DNA from: Aurantiacibacter sp. D1-12
Lineage (GTDB): Bacteria; Pseudomonadota; Alphaproteobacteria; Sphingomonadales; Sphingomonadaceae
Reading direction: 5' to 3'
DNA length: 64,000 nt
Assembly: GCF_028858515.1 (NCBI RefSeq)
Contig: NZ_JAPJZJ010000004.1
Coordinates: forward strand, 1-64,000
Part shown: in pieces, positions 17,017-28,087 of the stretch
Position numbering within the stretch: position 1 is the first letter of the stretch
Layout: each line of letters begins with the position of its first letter
Notes under the pieces: model-generated
What the model was told of the DNA's origin: nothing
Seen by the model: the letters and a program-made list of their open reading frames with translations, nothing else
The model's database searches: none
Program-made: the position numbers and the translations under genes

Positions 17017-17978
17017 TCCGCGTCGTGCCGCAGGCTACCGGATTGCTGGACCTGCACGCTCTTCTGCCGCCTCGCCCGCAATGCCAGCACCATTCCCACC
17101 ACCGCAAGCACCATCCCGAGCGCCGTCGTCACGGTCCACTGATAGCCTTCAAGTAGCGTCGACAGCAGCATGGCGACCGAGATTGTGACGATGGAATTAT
17201 AGGCCGTCCGCCCAGCCCCGATCTCTCGCACCAGATTGTAGTGTAGCGGGAAGGTGATCACCGTGCCGATCAGCGCGAGATAGACGATCCCCATCCAGTA
17301 TTCGGGACGCGAAGGCAGCGGCGGCGGCCCTGTGGTAACGAAAGCAAAGACGATGTCGAACAAAGTGCCGTAGACCATCGCCCAAGCAAGCAAGCTGACC
17401 ATCGGTACCGCGCGCCCGGTCGGGTTGGCCTGCACCACATTGGCAAATGAGGCTGCCAAAATTCCGAGCAAGGCGAGAAAAATGCCCAGCCCGACATTGC
17501 CGCCTATCACACCCGCATCGGGGTTGGCCTGCCATTCGTGCCAGAGCAGGAAGGAGACGCCGACAATCGCCACCATGCTCCCGATCACGAAGCCGCCTTG
17601 CACCCTCTCACCCAGGAATATCCGCCCGAATATCGCGTTGGGAACCATCAGCAGCGCGAACATCATCGCGACGATGCCGGAGGTGACATAGAGCTCGGCG
17701 TGATAGACGAAGAGGAAGTTGCCGGCGAACTGGAAGAGCCCGACCAGCGCCGCAAGCAGATGCTCGGGCCGCGTCAAGCGAAGCCGTCGCTTCATCAGCA
17801 TGGCGACGAGGAACAACGCCGGGGTCGCAATCGCAAAGCGATAGGCCACTGACCAAGCGGCGGGCACACCGTCGATCTGTCCGGTGATCACATACCAGGT
17901 CGAACCCCAGATCGTGCCGGTCAGCAGGAACGGGACAATGACGCGCCAGCTGAGCATGCTGGCCTGCTGTGTGCTCAT
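17013..17978 (-). CDS. EamA/DMT-family exporter
   Basis: 321 residues from ATG 17978, which overlaps the threonine aldolase stop (ATGA). Ten hydrophobic segments form two EamA repeats, as in drug/metabolite transporters of the RhaT/YdcZ type. GSTWYVITGQ near residue 20 is the usual first-helix signature. Coupling to threonine aldolase suggests an amino-acid-related substrate, but this is inference only. Confidence 0.85.
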   Translation of the reverse strand: MSTQQASMLSWRVIVPFLLTGTIWGSTWYVITGQIDGVPAAWSVAYRFAIATPALFLVAMLMKRRLRLTRPEHLLAALVGLFQFAGNFLFVYHAELYVTSGIVAMMFALLMVPNAIFGRIFLGERVQGGFVIGSMVAIVGVSFLLWHEWQANPDAGVIGGNVGLGIFLALLGILAASFANVVQANPTGRAVPMVSLLAWAMVYGTLFDIVFAFVTTGPPPLPSRPEYWMGIVYLALIGTVITFPLHYNLVREIGAGRTAYNSIVTISVAMLLSTLLEGYQWTVTTALGMVLAVVGMVLALRARRQKSVQVQQSGSLRHDAD

Positions 17979-18970
17979 AACGCGGATATCGCCTTGGCCA
18001 GTGCGGCGGCATGATCGGGATCGGTCGCCCAGCTGGTCACCAGCCGCACGCACGCGTCGTCCCAGTCGTAGAAGGCAAAGCCCTGGTCGCGCAGTGCCTT
18101 GCGCTCTTCCTGTGTCATGCGAACGAATAGCTCGTTGATCTCGTGCGGATGGACAAGCCGGTCACCCGCGCCCTCTGCGATCACGCCCGCGACGGTGTTT
18201 GCAGCACGCGCATTGTCCAGCCACAGATCATTGTCGAGCATTGCGAGCACCTGCGCCGCCATAAAGCGGCCCTTGCTTTGCAGATGGCCCGCGCGTTTGC
18301 GTCGCCAGCGGACCAGCTCGGCCCTCTCGGGATCGAAGAACACGATGGCCTCGGCATTCATCGCGCCGTTCTTGACGCAGCCAAAGCTCAGCGCCTGTGC
18401 AGGGCCAACCGCCTCTGCCGGTGCGCAGTCCAGAAAGGCCGCCGCATTGGCAAAGCGCGCGCCGTCCATGTGCAAGCCAAGGCCGCTATCATTGGCTAAC
18501 ATGCCAACCGCCGCCAGTTCTTCCGGACGGTAGACAAGGCCATATTCGCTCGCCTGCGTAATCGACACGGCATGCGCGGGCACCTGATGCACGCCGCGCG
18601 TAATCCCGGCGAGCACGTGCTCGATATCCGCAGGCGTCAGCTTAGCGCCCTCACCCTCGGCCAGCAGCAGCTTTGCACCGTGGAGGTAGAACCCTGCTGC
18701 CCCGCATTCGTCCATTTCGACATGTGCCTCTTCGTGGCAGACGACACCACCGTGCGGCTCCACCATCGTCGCCAGCGCGAGGCAATTGGCCGCCGTGCCT
18801 GTGGCCACCCACAGCGCCGCGCATTCGCGCCCGAACAGCGCGGAGAAACGCGCATCGAGCTCGCGGCTCAGTGCATCGGTATCGTACGGCGTATCGGGCG
18901 CGTCGGCAGCCCGCATGGCTTGCCAGACCTTGGGATGCACGGGAGCGGCATTATCTGAAAGAAACTGCAT
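17975..18970 (-). CDS. ltaE: Low-specificity L-threonine aldolase
   Basis: 331 residues from ATG 18970 (MQFLSDNAAPVHP); ATG 18991 lacks support because family members start just before the SDN motif. It is a PLP fold-type I lyase; the probable PLP lysine is in SFGCVKNG near residue 205 and the GTAANCLAL segment is near 64. The reaction is cleavage of threonine or allo-threonine to glycine and acetaldehyde. It is translationally coupled to the EamA exporter downstream. Confidence 0.88.
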   Translation of the reverse strand: MQFLSDNAAPVHPKVWQAMRAADAPDTPYDTDALSRELDARFSALFGRECAALWVATGTAANCLALATMVEPHGGVVCHEEAHVEMDECGAAGFYLHGAKLLLAEGEGAKLTPADIEHVLAGITRGVHQVPAHAVSITQASEYGLVYRPEELAAVGMLANDSGLGLHMDGARFANAAAFLDCAPAEAVGPAQALSFGCVKNGAMNAEAIVFFDPERAELVRWRRKRAGHLQSKGRFMAAQVLAMLDNDLWLDNARAANTVAGVIAEGAGDRLVHPHEINELFVRMTQEERKALRDQGFAFYDWDDACVRLVTSWATDPDHAAALAKAISAL

Positions 18971-19020
18971 AGTGGAACGCCATGGCCCCACGGCCCGTTT
19001 GGCGCAAGAAGGAGAAACTT

Positions 19021-19311
19021 ATGGCCGCTATAGAAATCACCCGCGTGATCGAGGAAGCCAAGGGCGCCTATTACGCTGATGTCGAAGGAACGGACGTAAA
19101 GGCCGAACTGACCTGGGTTGAGCGCAATGGCATACGCAATGCCAACCACACCTTCACCCCGCCGCAGGCGCGCGGCAAGGGAATTGCCTTCAAACTGGTC
19201 GAAGCGCTGATTGCCGATGCGCGCGAGCAAGGTTTCAAAGTGAACCCGAGCTGCCCCTATGTCGCGGCGCAGTTCGACAAGCAACCTGACTGGGCAGACC
19301 TGCGCGCTTAG
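19021..19311 (+). CDS. Small GNAT-like acetyltransferase (YidJ/COG2388 type)
   Basis: 96 residues from ATG 19021, which has AAGGAG six bases upstream; an upstream in-frame ATG at 18982 lacks a ribosome site. The compact sequence includes TFTPPQARGKGIAFKLVEAL, a short acetyl-CoA-binding loop (RGKGIA), and C-terminal NPSCPYVAAQF, as in the minimal GNAT family. The substrate is unknown. It is divergent from ltaE. Confidence 0.85.
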   Translation: MAAIEITRVIEEAKGAYYADVEGTDVKAELTWVERNGIRNANHTFTPPQARGKGIAFKLVEALIADAREQGFKVNPSCPYVAAQFDKQPDWADLRA

Positions 19312-19320
19312 GCGCTACGG

Positions 19321-20928
19321 CTATCTGGGCAGATTGGCGAAATCGACCGAGGCGATGCTGTCGAGCACGGCGGCACGCAACTGCTTCGCGTTGTCCACGC
19401 TCAGCCCTCTGAAAGCAAAGCTGCCACCTGCCATTCCGAACACGAGGTCGCAGTAGCCGTGCCAGCGGCCGAGCGGTCCCTGCTCGATTTCCACCGAGTG
19501 CAATTTCACGCGGTTGGCAATCTGCGTGCGCGGGGCAAGCCAGCCGCGACGTGAAAGGATTTGTGCGGGGTCGAGGGCGTGGCGATCATAATGCCAGAGA
19601 TAGTATTGCCGTGCCGCGATAAAGGCGATGATGGCCAGAACGATCCCGCCGATGACGAACAGCCCCGGCACCATGCCGGAGGCCTCGACAGCGGCAATGG
19701 TCAGCACCGCGATCCCGATCACCGCAACAAACAGCGCCTGGATCAGCCCCCGGTCGAAATAGAACGCAGAGCTGGGCCGCCGCCATTCCTCATCGCCATC
19801 GGGCAGCGAGAAGCCAGCTTCCTGAGCAATCGGTGCGATCTCATGCATCTTCGCAAAAGGCGCGACATCGTGGTTGGCCTTGCCCGAGTCCTGCGCGAGC
19901 GAAATGAACGATAGTCCGTGCCAGCCAAAGCGGCGACGAAGCCAGCCGGTCGAAACGACAAGCGCCTGCACGCGGTGGACGGGCATCACCACGTCGGTCT
20001 TGGTCAGCAAGCCACGGCGGCGACGAAAGCCCTTGCCTGTCCGCTCCAGCCGGAATTCCCAGTCACGCACAAAGGTCTTGGCCACGCCGCTAGCCACGCC
20101 GACCACAATGATCGTCACCAAAGCATAGATCACTGCCATCACTTTCGCCGCGAAGCCGAGACTGCTGAAATAGCCGGTCGCTTCACGGATCTGTTCATCT
20201 TCGACAACGCGGTCGACCAAGTCCTCGATACCCCAGGGCAGGAACATTTCGAATTGCTGCGCCACACCCATGATGACTGCGAAGATCACCAGCGAGAAGC
20301 TGAACATCCCGAAGGTGAAGAGGCGCTTCGGCGGCATATCGAACAGCAGGGTACTGGCGGTGTCTTTCGCCACGGCCTGCGGCTTTTCGCCCTGCTCGAG
20401 CGCGGCCGGGGCCATAGCTGCCTCATCAGCACCCTCTACCAGCTCACGCACCACTTCACGCAGGCGCTCGCCCTCGTCTTCGCTGACATAGGAAAGCTTG
20501 AGCTCGTCTTTGCCTCCGGCGCCGGTTTCAAACTTCACTTCGACAAGGCCCAGCAGGCGCGGGATCAGCTTCTGTTCGAGGCTAACATCCTGGATGCGGT
20601 CATAGGGAACCGAGCGGGCCGAACGGCTGAGAATGCCCTGCTCCAGCCGCACATCGTTCGCACCGATCTTGTAGCGCAGACGGTACCAGGTGAGCCACGC
20701 GGGCACGATGTTCACCACAATAATGAAGAGCAGGATCGGAATGGCATAAGGTGCGACTTTGCCCAGCATGTCTTCGCTGCTGGCCGCACCAAACAGAATG
20801 AAGGCTGCCGGGATAATCGCGCTGCCGAGCGTACGTACGCCCTGAACCACGATTGACAGCCCTGATACGCGCCGCCATTCGCCGACCTCGATCTCCTCGC
20901 CTGCGGAGGCTACCTCGACCTCGCTCAC
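19321..20928 (-). CDS. Bacterial PH-domain membrane protein (YdbT-like)
   Basis: 535 residues with several hydrophobic pairs (about residues 45-80, 205-285 and 400-440) alternating with soluble regions. The YDRIQDVSLEQKL and VHRVQALVV segments, each after a hydrophobic pair, mark bPH_2 domains. Family members (YdbT) are membrane proteins of unknown role. Its start overlaps the stop of the smaller bPH_2 gene, the standard ydbS-ydbT pairing. Confidence 0.84.
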   Translation of the reverse strand: MSEVEVASAGEEIEVGEWRRVSGLSIVVQGVRTLGSAIIPAAFILFGAASSEDMLGKVAPYAIPILLFIIVVNIVPAWLTWYRLRYKIGANDVRLEQGILSRSARSVPYDRIQDVSLEQKLIPRLLGLVEVKFETGAGGKDELKLSYVSEDEGERLREVVRELVEGADEAAMAPAALEQGEKPQAVAKDTASTLLFDMPPKRLFTFGMFSFSLVIFAVIMGVAQQFEMFLPWGIEDLVDRVVEDEQIREATGYFSSLGFAAKVMAVIYALVTIIVVGVASGVAKTFVRDWEFRLERTGKGFRRRRGLLTKTDVVMPVHRVQALVVSTGWLRRRFGWHGLSFISLAQDSGKANHDVAPFAKMHEIAPIAQEAGFSLPDGDEEWRRPSSAFYFDRGLIQALFVAVIGIAVLTIAAVEASGMVPGLFVIGGIVLAIIAFIAARQYYLWHYDRHALDPAQILSRRGWLAPRTQIANRVKLHSVEIEQGPLGRWHGYCDLVFGMAGGSFAFRGLSVDNAKQLRAAVLDSIASVDFANLPR

Positions 20929-21389
20929 ATCGATTCCCGCTTCACATGCTGGCGAATATCTTCGCGCATGGTGGTGGCAATCTCGTGCCTCAGACCCGGC
21001 AGCGTCACTGAAGAATTGTGCGTGCCCGCAGTATGCAGGATCAACCGCGCGATGCCGAACATCCGCTCCAGCGGCCCCTGCTCAACGTCAAGATGCTGCA
21101 CCCGGCTAAACGGCACGACAGTATCCGAATGGAACAGCACCCCTTTCACCACGCGTAGCCGGTCGCTGCTCATATCGTATCCGCGCGTGCGATAGCGCTT
21201 GAGCGGCAAGATGCCGATCAGGATTATGGCAAGGATGAGCACCGGCACGCCCGGCACCCAGGCGGGAACAACCTCGGCAATAGAAAGCACCGCCGCGCCA
21301 ATAACAAAGGGAAGAGTGGCCAGCAGCCCCTCGATCCGCATGACAGTGGTGTATGAAGGGTCAAGCTGGGTAAGTTCGGTATCGTCCAT
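20925..21389 (-). CDS. Bacterial PH-domain protein (YdbS-like)
   Basis: 154 residues from ATG 21389 (MDDTEL). A longer frame to 21476 would run into repeat element B and is not credible. Two membrane helices lie near residues 22-60, followed by one bPH_2 domain with FSRVQHLDVEQGPLERMFGI. It overlaps the larger partner gene by four bases (ATGA). The two products probably form a membrane complex. Confidence 0.84.
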   Translation of the reverse strand: MDDTELTQLDPSYTTVMRIEGLLATLPFVIGAAVLSIAEVVPAWVPGVPVLILAIILIGILPLKRYRTRGYDMSSDRLRVVKGVLFHSDTVVPFSRVQHLDVEQGPLERMFGIARLILHTAGTHNSSVTLPGLRHEIATTMREDIRQHVKRESM

Positions 21390-21447
21390 GCGGTGATGTA
21401 TAGGAATAACACAGCCCGTTTGGGAAGAGGCGAAAGAGCGAGACGTC

Positions 21448-21597
21448 TTGTTTTTCGCGCCTGGGGCCTGGCGCACTCTCTACCGCGTCGCAGAGTACGG
21501 CCCAAAGGGCCGCAAGGGCGACTGCCCGCCCGCAGCGGACGCAGCTTGCCTGCGCATCTAGCGAGGACGCATCGACGGAGGTCGATGCGAAAAACAA
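21448..21597. repeat. Composite palindromic repeat, copy B (one full arm)
   Basis: 150 bp between the YdbS-like start and tRNA-Thr with inverted ends TTGTTTTTCG (21448-21457) and CGAAAAACAA (21588-21597). The right arm contains, in order, hairpin CGGCCC/GGGCCG (21498-21512), CGCAG/CTGCG (21540-21554) and the terminal 9-bp hairpin CGCATCGAC/GTCGATGCG around loop GGAG (21568-21589). The left arm is reduced to a short imperfect palindrome. The gap from 21390 to 21610 otherwise holds nothing. Confidence 0.85.
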
Positions 21598-21610
21598 ACA
21601 TCCATAAAAA

Positions 21611-21685
21611 TGGTGCCACGAGAGAGAATTGAACTCTCGGCCTCACCCTTACCAAGGGTGCGCTCTACCACTGAGCTACCGCGGC
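21611..21685 (-). tRNA. tRNA-Thr (anticodon GGT)
   Basis: Minus-strand cloverleaf: acceptor GCCGCGG pairs with a 3' strand ending TCGTGGC, D arm TAGCTCAGTGGTAGAGC, anticodon stem CACCC/GGGTG with loop TTGGTAA (anticodon GGT), T arm GAGAGTTCAATTCTCTC. CCA is encoded (complement 21611-21613). Repeat copy B ends about 13 bases beyond the 3' end. Confidence 0.96.
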
Positions 21686-21749
21686 TCCGATCCTGCGGGC
21701 CGGTGACCAGAATCACCGTGCGTTTCATTACCCGTCAGGCAGGCGCGCG

Positions 21750-21777
21750 CTATTGTCATGTGCGCCGCGAATGTCAA
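21750..21777 (-). promoter_or_regulatory. Possible tRNA-Thr promoter
   Basis: A consensus TTGACA (21772-21777 on the minus strand) is followed 16 bases later by CAATAG (21750-21755). This lies about 65 bases ahead of the mature tRNA 5' end. A CGGTGA/TCACCG hairpin sits in the presumed leader. The -10 element is weak. Confidence 0.42.
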
Positions 21778-21821
21778 GCCAAGCTTGAGACGAAACGCGC
21801 CTTACGGCAATAGACCATGCC

Positions 21822-22061
21822 ATGAGCAAAGACGAGACCCGAGAAGAACGCCTCGCCGCCAAACTGCGCGAGAACCTGCGCCGCCGCAAATCGCAAGCCA
21901 AGGCGATGTCGGATAGCAATGCAAACGAGCCGCAGGCTCGCAAGGGCGACCGCCCGCCCGCAGCGGACGCAGCTTGCTGCGTGCCTAGCGAGGACGCGAG
22001 GACGGAGGTCCTCGCGAAAGACAAGCCCGATTCCCTTTCCAAAGAGAGCAAGGACAGCTAA
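21822..22061 (+). CDS. Small charged protein with in-frame repeat insertion
   Basis: 79 residues. The first 30 residues are highly charged and helical (KDETREERLAAKLRENLRRR), the last ten (SLSKESKDS region) are also polar, and I recall similar small sphingomonad proteins without the middle part, though this is not verified. Residues about 35-68 are encoded by repeat copy C (EPQARKGDRPPAAD and following), in frame. The protein may tolerate the insertion because it is disordered. The function is unknown. It precedes gpmA by 45 bases on the same strand. Confidence 0.65.
   Translation: MSKDETREERLAAKLRENLRRRKSQAKAMSDSNANEPQARKGDRPPAADAACCVPSEDARTEVLAKDKPDSLSKESKDS
21926..22024. repeat. Palindromic repeat, copy C (single arm, intragenic)
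   Basis: About 99 bp homologous to the right arms of copies B and D and lying inside the small plus-strand gene. It contains CGAGCC/GGCTCG (21926-21940), ACGCAG/CTGCGT (21967-21982) and the terminal hairpin CGCGAGGAC/GTCCTCGCG around GGAG (21995-22016), ending in CGAAAGACAA. All three stems differ in sequence from copies B and D at paired positions while pairing is kept. Confidence 0.85.
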
Positions 22062-22106
22062 CGCGCCTTCTCTCGTCAACACCGCCCAATCAGGAGCGAC
22101 CCAAAC

Positions 22107-22793
22107 GTGCCCAAACTGATCCTTGTCCGCCACGGCCAGAGTGAATGGAACCTCGCCAACCGGTTCACCGGCTGGTGGGATGTCGATGTCACCGAAAAAG
22201 GCGTCGAAGAAGCACGCGAAGCAGGGCGCCTGATGAAGGAAAAGGGCGTGCTGCCCACACTCGCCTTCACCAGCGTGCAGAAGCGCGCGATCAAGACGCT
22301 GCATCTGGCGCTGGAAGAGGCCGGCCGCATCTGGATACCCGAGATCAAAAACTGGCAGCTCAACGAACGGCACTATGGCGGCCTTACTGGCCTCAACAAG
22401 CAGGAAACCCGCGAAAAGCATGGTGACGAGCAGGTCCACATCTGGCGCCGCAGCTTCGACGTGCCGCCGCCGCCGATGGAAAAGGGCGACAAGTACGATC
22501 CCGGCAACGATCCACGTTATGACGGCATCGACGTACCGCAAACCGAAAGCCTGAAGCTTACCATCGAGCGCGTGCTTCCTTACTGGGAAAGCACGATCCT
22601 GCCCGAGCTGAAGAAGGGTGAAACGGTGATCATTTCTGCGCACGGCAACAGCTTGCGCGCGCTGGTCAAGCACCTCTCGGGCATTTCGGATGATGATATC
22701 ACCGGGCTCGAGATTCCCACCGGCCAGCCGATCATCTATGACTTTGATGAGAACATGCAGCCTGGCGAACGCTATTACCTGAAGGATTCGTGA
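22107..22793 (+). CDS. gpmA: 2,3-bisphosphoglycerate-dependent phosphoglycerate mutase
   Basis: 228 residues from GTG 22107, with AGGAG about ten bases upstream. It has the phosphohistidine motif [10 protein letters not shown] at residues 5-14 and the second catalytic His in [10 protein letters not shown] near 180. It interconverts 3- and 2-phosphoglycerate in glycolysis. The GFTGWW-like segment [10 protein letters not shown] confirms the cofactor-dependent type. It is complete; purE follows four bases later. Confidence 0.95.
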   Translation: MPKLILVRHGQSEWNLANRFTGWWDVDVTEKGVEEAREAGRLMKEKGVLPTLAFTSVQKRAIKTLHLALEEAGRIWIPEIKNWQLNERHYGGLTGLNKQETREKHGDEQVHIWRRSFDVPPPPMEKGDKYDPGNDPRYDGIDVPQTESLKLTIERVLPYWESTILPELKKGETVIISAHGNSLRALVKHLSGISDDDITGLEIPTGQPIIYDFDENMQPGERYYLKDS

Positions 22794-22797
22794 TTTC

Positions 22798-23283
22798 ATG
22801 AGCGCACAAGTTGCCATCATCATGGGCAGCCAGTCCGACTGGCCGACTATGCAATGCGCCGCCAAGGTGCTCGATGAACTGGGCGTATCCTATGAAGCGC
22901 GCATCGTTTCGGCTCACCGTACGCCCGACCGGTTGCACGCCTTTGGCAAGGGCGCGGCGGACGAAGGCTTCAAAGTCGTGATCGCCGGCGCAGGTGGAGC
23001 AGCTCACCTGCCTGGCATGGTCGCCGCGCTCACGCATCTGCCGGTGCTTGGTGTTCCGGTGCAATCGAAGGCATTGAGCGGCATGGACAGCCTGCTCTCC
23101 ATCGTACAGATGCCCGCCGGTGTCCCCACGGGCACGCTGGCGATTGGCGAGGCGGGCGCGACCAATGCGGGCATTATGGCGGCATCGATCCTGGCGCTGG
23201 GGGATGAGGCGCTGTCTTCCCGCCTGCAAGAATACCGCGCGGCGCAGACCGGTAAGGTGGCGGAAACGCCGTCTGATCTCTGA
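22798..23283 (+). CDS. purE: N5-carboxyaminoimidazole ribonucleotide mutase
   Basis: 161 residues, class I PurE. Signatures are [10 protein letters not shown] near residue 9, SAHRTPDRL near 39 and [11 protein letters not shown] near 65. It converts N5-CAIR to CAIR in purine synthesis and works with PurK encoded immediately downstream. The ATG start lies four bases after gpmA. Confidence 0.96.
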   Translation: MSAQVAIIMGSQSDWPTMQCAAKVLDELGVSYEARIVSAHRTPDRLHAFGKGAADEGFKVVIAGAGGAAHLPGMVAALTHLPVLGVPVQSKALSGMDSLLSIVQMPAGVPTGTLAIGEAGATNAGIMAASILALGDEALSSRLQEYRAAQTGKVAETPSDL

Positions 23284-23300
23284 TCGAGGCGCGGGGGCAA

Positions 23301-26027
<2,727 letters not shown>

Positions 26028-26028
<1 letters not shown>

Positions 26029-26951
26029 TGCGCCTCTCGCACAGCGATACGATGCCCGAAGACCTGCGCGGCGCGGTGATTGCGCTGGGAAATTTCGATG
26101 GCTTCCATCTCGGCCACCAGCATGTCGTGGCCGAGGCGGTGCAATGGGCAAAGCGCGAAGGCCGCCCTGCCATCGTCGCCACGTTCGATCCGCATCCGGT
26201 GCGCCATTTCGCGCCGCATGTGCCACCGTTCCGTTTGACCAGCCTCGACCAGCGCGAGGAGCTGTTTGCCGAAGCGGGTGCGGATGCGATGCTCGTGTTC
26301 GATTTTGGCGATGGTCTTGCGGCGATGGAGGCAGAGAGCTTCGTGCGCGAACTGCTCGGCGCACATCTGGGCGCAGGCGGCGTGGTGACGGGAGAGGACT
26401 TCACCTTCGGCAAAGGGCGCGGGGGAAACACGCAAGTGCTGCGCGATATCGGGCAAAGCTGCGGTGTGGAAGCACGCGCGATCGGTCCGGTGGGTGCGGC
26501 GGGCCAGACGGTATCCTCCAGCCGCATCCGTGACGCGCTGAAGGCAGGCGAATGCGACGTGGCGGCAGAGCTTCTCACCCGCCCATTCACCGTGCGCGGA
26601 ACGGTGATCCACGGAGACAAGCGCGGACGCGAACTAGGCTATCCCACCGCCAATATCGACATGGAAAGCTATTTGCGCCCGCGTTTCGGGGTCTACGCCG
26701 TGCGCGGCAAGGTGCTCTCGACCGGGCAGGAGCTGACGGGTGCCGCAAACCTTGGCATTCGCCCGCAGTTCGATCCACCCAAGGAGCTACTCGAACCGCA
26801 TTTCTTTGATTTCGATGGCGACCTCTATGGCGAAGTCATCGACGTTTCCTTCTATCACTTCCTCCGTCCGGAGGCGAAGTTTGACGATCTCGATGCGCTG
26901 GTGGCGCAGATTGATCGGGACTGTGCAAAGGCAAGATCACTCCTCGCATGA
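26028..26951 (+). CDS. ribF: Bifunctional riboflavin kinase/FAD synthetase
   Basis: 307 residues from ATG 26028, overlapping the dipeptidase stop. The N-terminal FAD synthetase domain has GNFDGFHLGHQ near residue 20 and SSSRIRDAL near 165; the C-terminal flavokinase domain has GRELGYPTANI near 200 and the FGVYAV segment. It converts riboflavin to FMN and FAD. The stop overlaps the next gene (ATGA). Confidence 0.95.
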
Positions 26952-28027
26952 CACTTACTCCCCGCAAGAAAGTCTGGCTCTATCGGATCGGCATGGTGCT
27001 CGCAGTGCTGTTCCTCATCCTGACCGTGGTCAACGCCAGCTGGCTCGCGCCCACACCGCAGGGCAGCCCCAAGCTGATCGCGCATCGCGGTGTCGCTCAG
27101 GTCTATGACCAGGAAGGCGTGGGGCGCGACACCTGCACCGCCGACCGGATCGAGGAGCCGGTGCATCCCTACATCGAGAACACGATCCCGAGCATGCGCG
27201 AGACCTTCCACAATGTTGGCGCACAGATGATCGAGATCGACATTGCGCCAACGGCTGATGGCCAGATCGCGGTGTTCCACGACTGGACGCTCGATTGCCG
27301 CACCAATGGCACGGGCGATGTGCGCGATGCGACGATGGAGGAGCTGCAGGCGCTCGACGCAGGCTATCGCTACACGGCAGATGGCGGCGAGACCTTCCCG
27401 CTGCGCGGCAATCCCGCCAATCGCATTCCCACGCTGGAGGAAGCGCTACAGATGATTGGTCGTCGGCCGATCATGTTCAACTTCAAGTCCGCCGACCCCG
27501 CAGAGGCCGACCTGCTGGCCGAGCACCTCAACGCAGCGCGGCGACGGGTCGAGCAGGCGGGCGATGCCTTCTACGGCCACCCCGATGTGATCGCCCGTAT
27601 TCGCGAACACTATCCCGATGCCTGGGCCTTCAGCGCCGAGGATGCCGAAGCTTGCACGCGCGACTATGTGGCAATGGCGTGGACTGGCTTCATGCCGGAT
27701 AGCTGCCGCAATGGCACGCTTATCGTTCCGCTCGATAAGCAATGGCCGATCTGGGGCTGGCCCAACCGCGCGATTGCCCGGATGAAATCGGTCGGCGGCC
27801 GCATTCTGGTGGTCGGCCCGCTCGACGTGGAGAACCACCCGCGCGGGATCGTTCTGCCTGAGCAGCTGGGCGAGATCCCCGATAGCTATAACGGCTTTGT
27901 GGTGGTCGAGGATATCTGGACAATCGGCCCCGCATTGCGCCCTTCGCAAGATCGCCGTCGCGCCGAAGATCGCGAGCGGGCGCTCGATGCACTCGATAGT
28001 CGCCGTGCGCGTCTTGGTCTCGACTAG
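26948..28027 (+). CDS. Glycerophosphodiester phosphodiesterase family protein
   Basis: 359 residues. A single N-terminal membrane helix (about 10-32) precedes a GDPD domain with AHRGV near residue 45, YIENTIPS, IEIDIAPTADGQ and VFHDWTLD, the standard catalytic and calcium-binding set. It probably cleaves phospholipid-derived glycerophosphodiesters outside the cytoplasm. An insert between HRG and ENT is longer than in GlpQ. It overlaps the ribF end by four bases. Confidence 0.88.
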   Translation: MTLTPRKKVWLYRIGMVLAVLFLILTVVNASWLAPTPQGSPKLIAHRGVAQVYDQEGVGRDTCTADRIEEPVHPYIENTIPSMRETFHNVGAQMIEIDIAPTADGQIAVFHDWTLDCRTNGTGDVRDATMEELQALDAGYRYTADGGETFPLRGNPANRIPTLEEALQMIGRRPIMFNFKSADPAEADLLAEHLNAARRRVEQAGDAFYGHPDVIARIREHYPDAWAFSAEDAEACTRDYVAMAWTGFMPDSCRNGTLIVPLDKQWPIWGWPNRAIARMKSVGGRILVVGPLDVENHPRGIVLPEQLGEIPDSYNGFVVVEDIWTIGPALRPSQDRRRAEDRERALDALDSRRARLGLD

Positions 28028-28087
28028 CTTGGCACATGCGATGGCCTGTTGCCCAAGGGCGCGTTTGGCCTTAGGTGCCGCCGTCTT

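Noticed and set aside
21390-21476. Longer start of the YdbS-like gene at 21476
   Set aside because: It would take its first 29 residues from repeat copy B; ATG 21389 fits family length.
21774-22865. A 363-codon minus-strand frame across gpmA and repeat C
   Set aside because: It is antisense to gpmA, which has complete active-site motifs.
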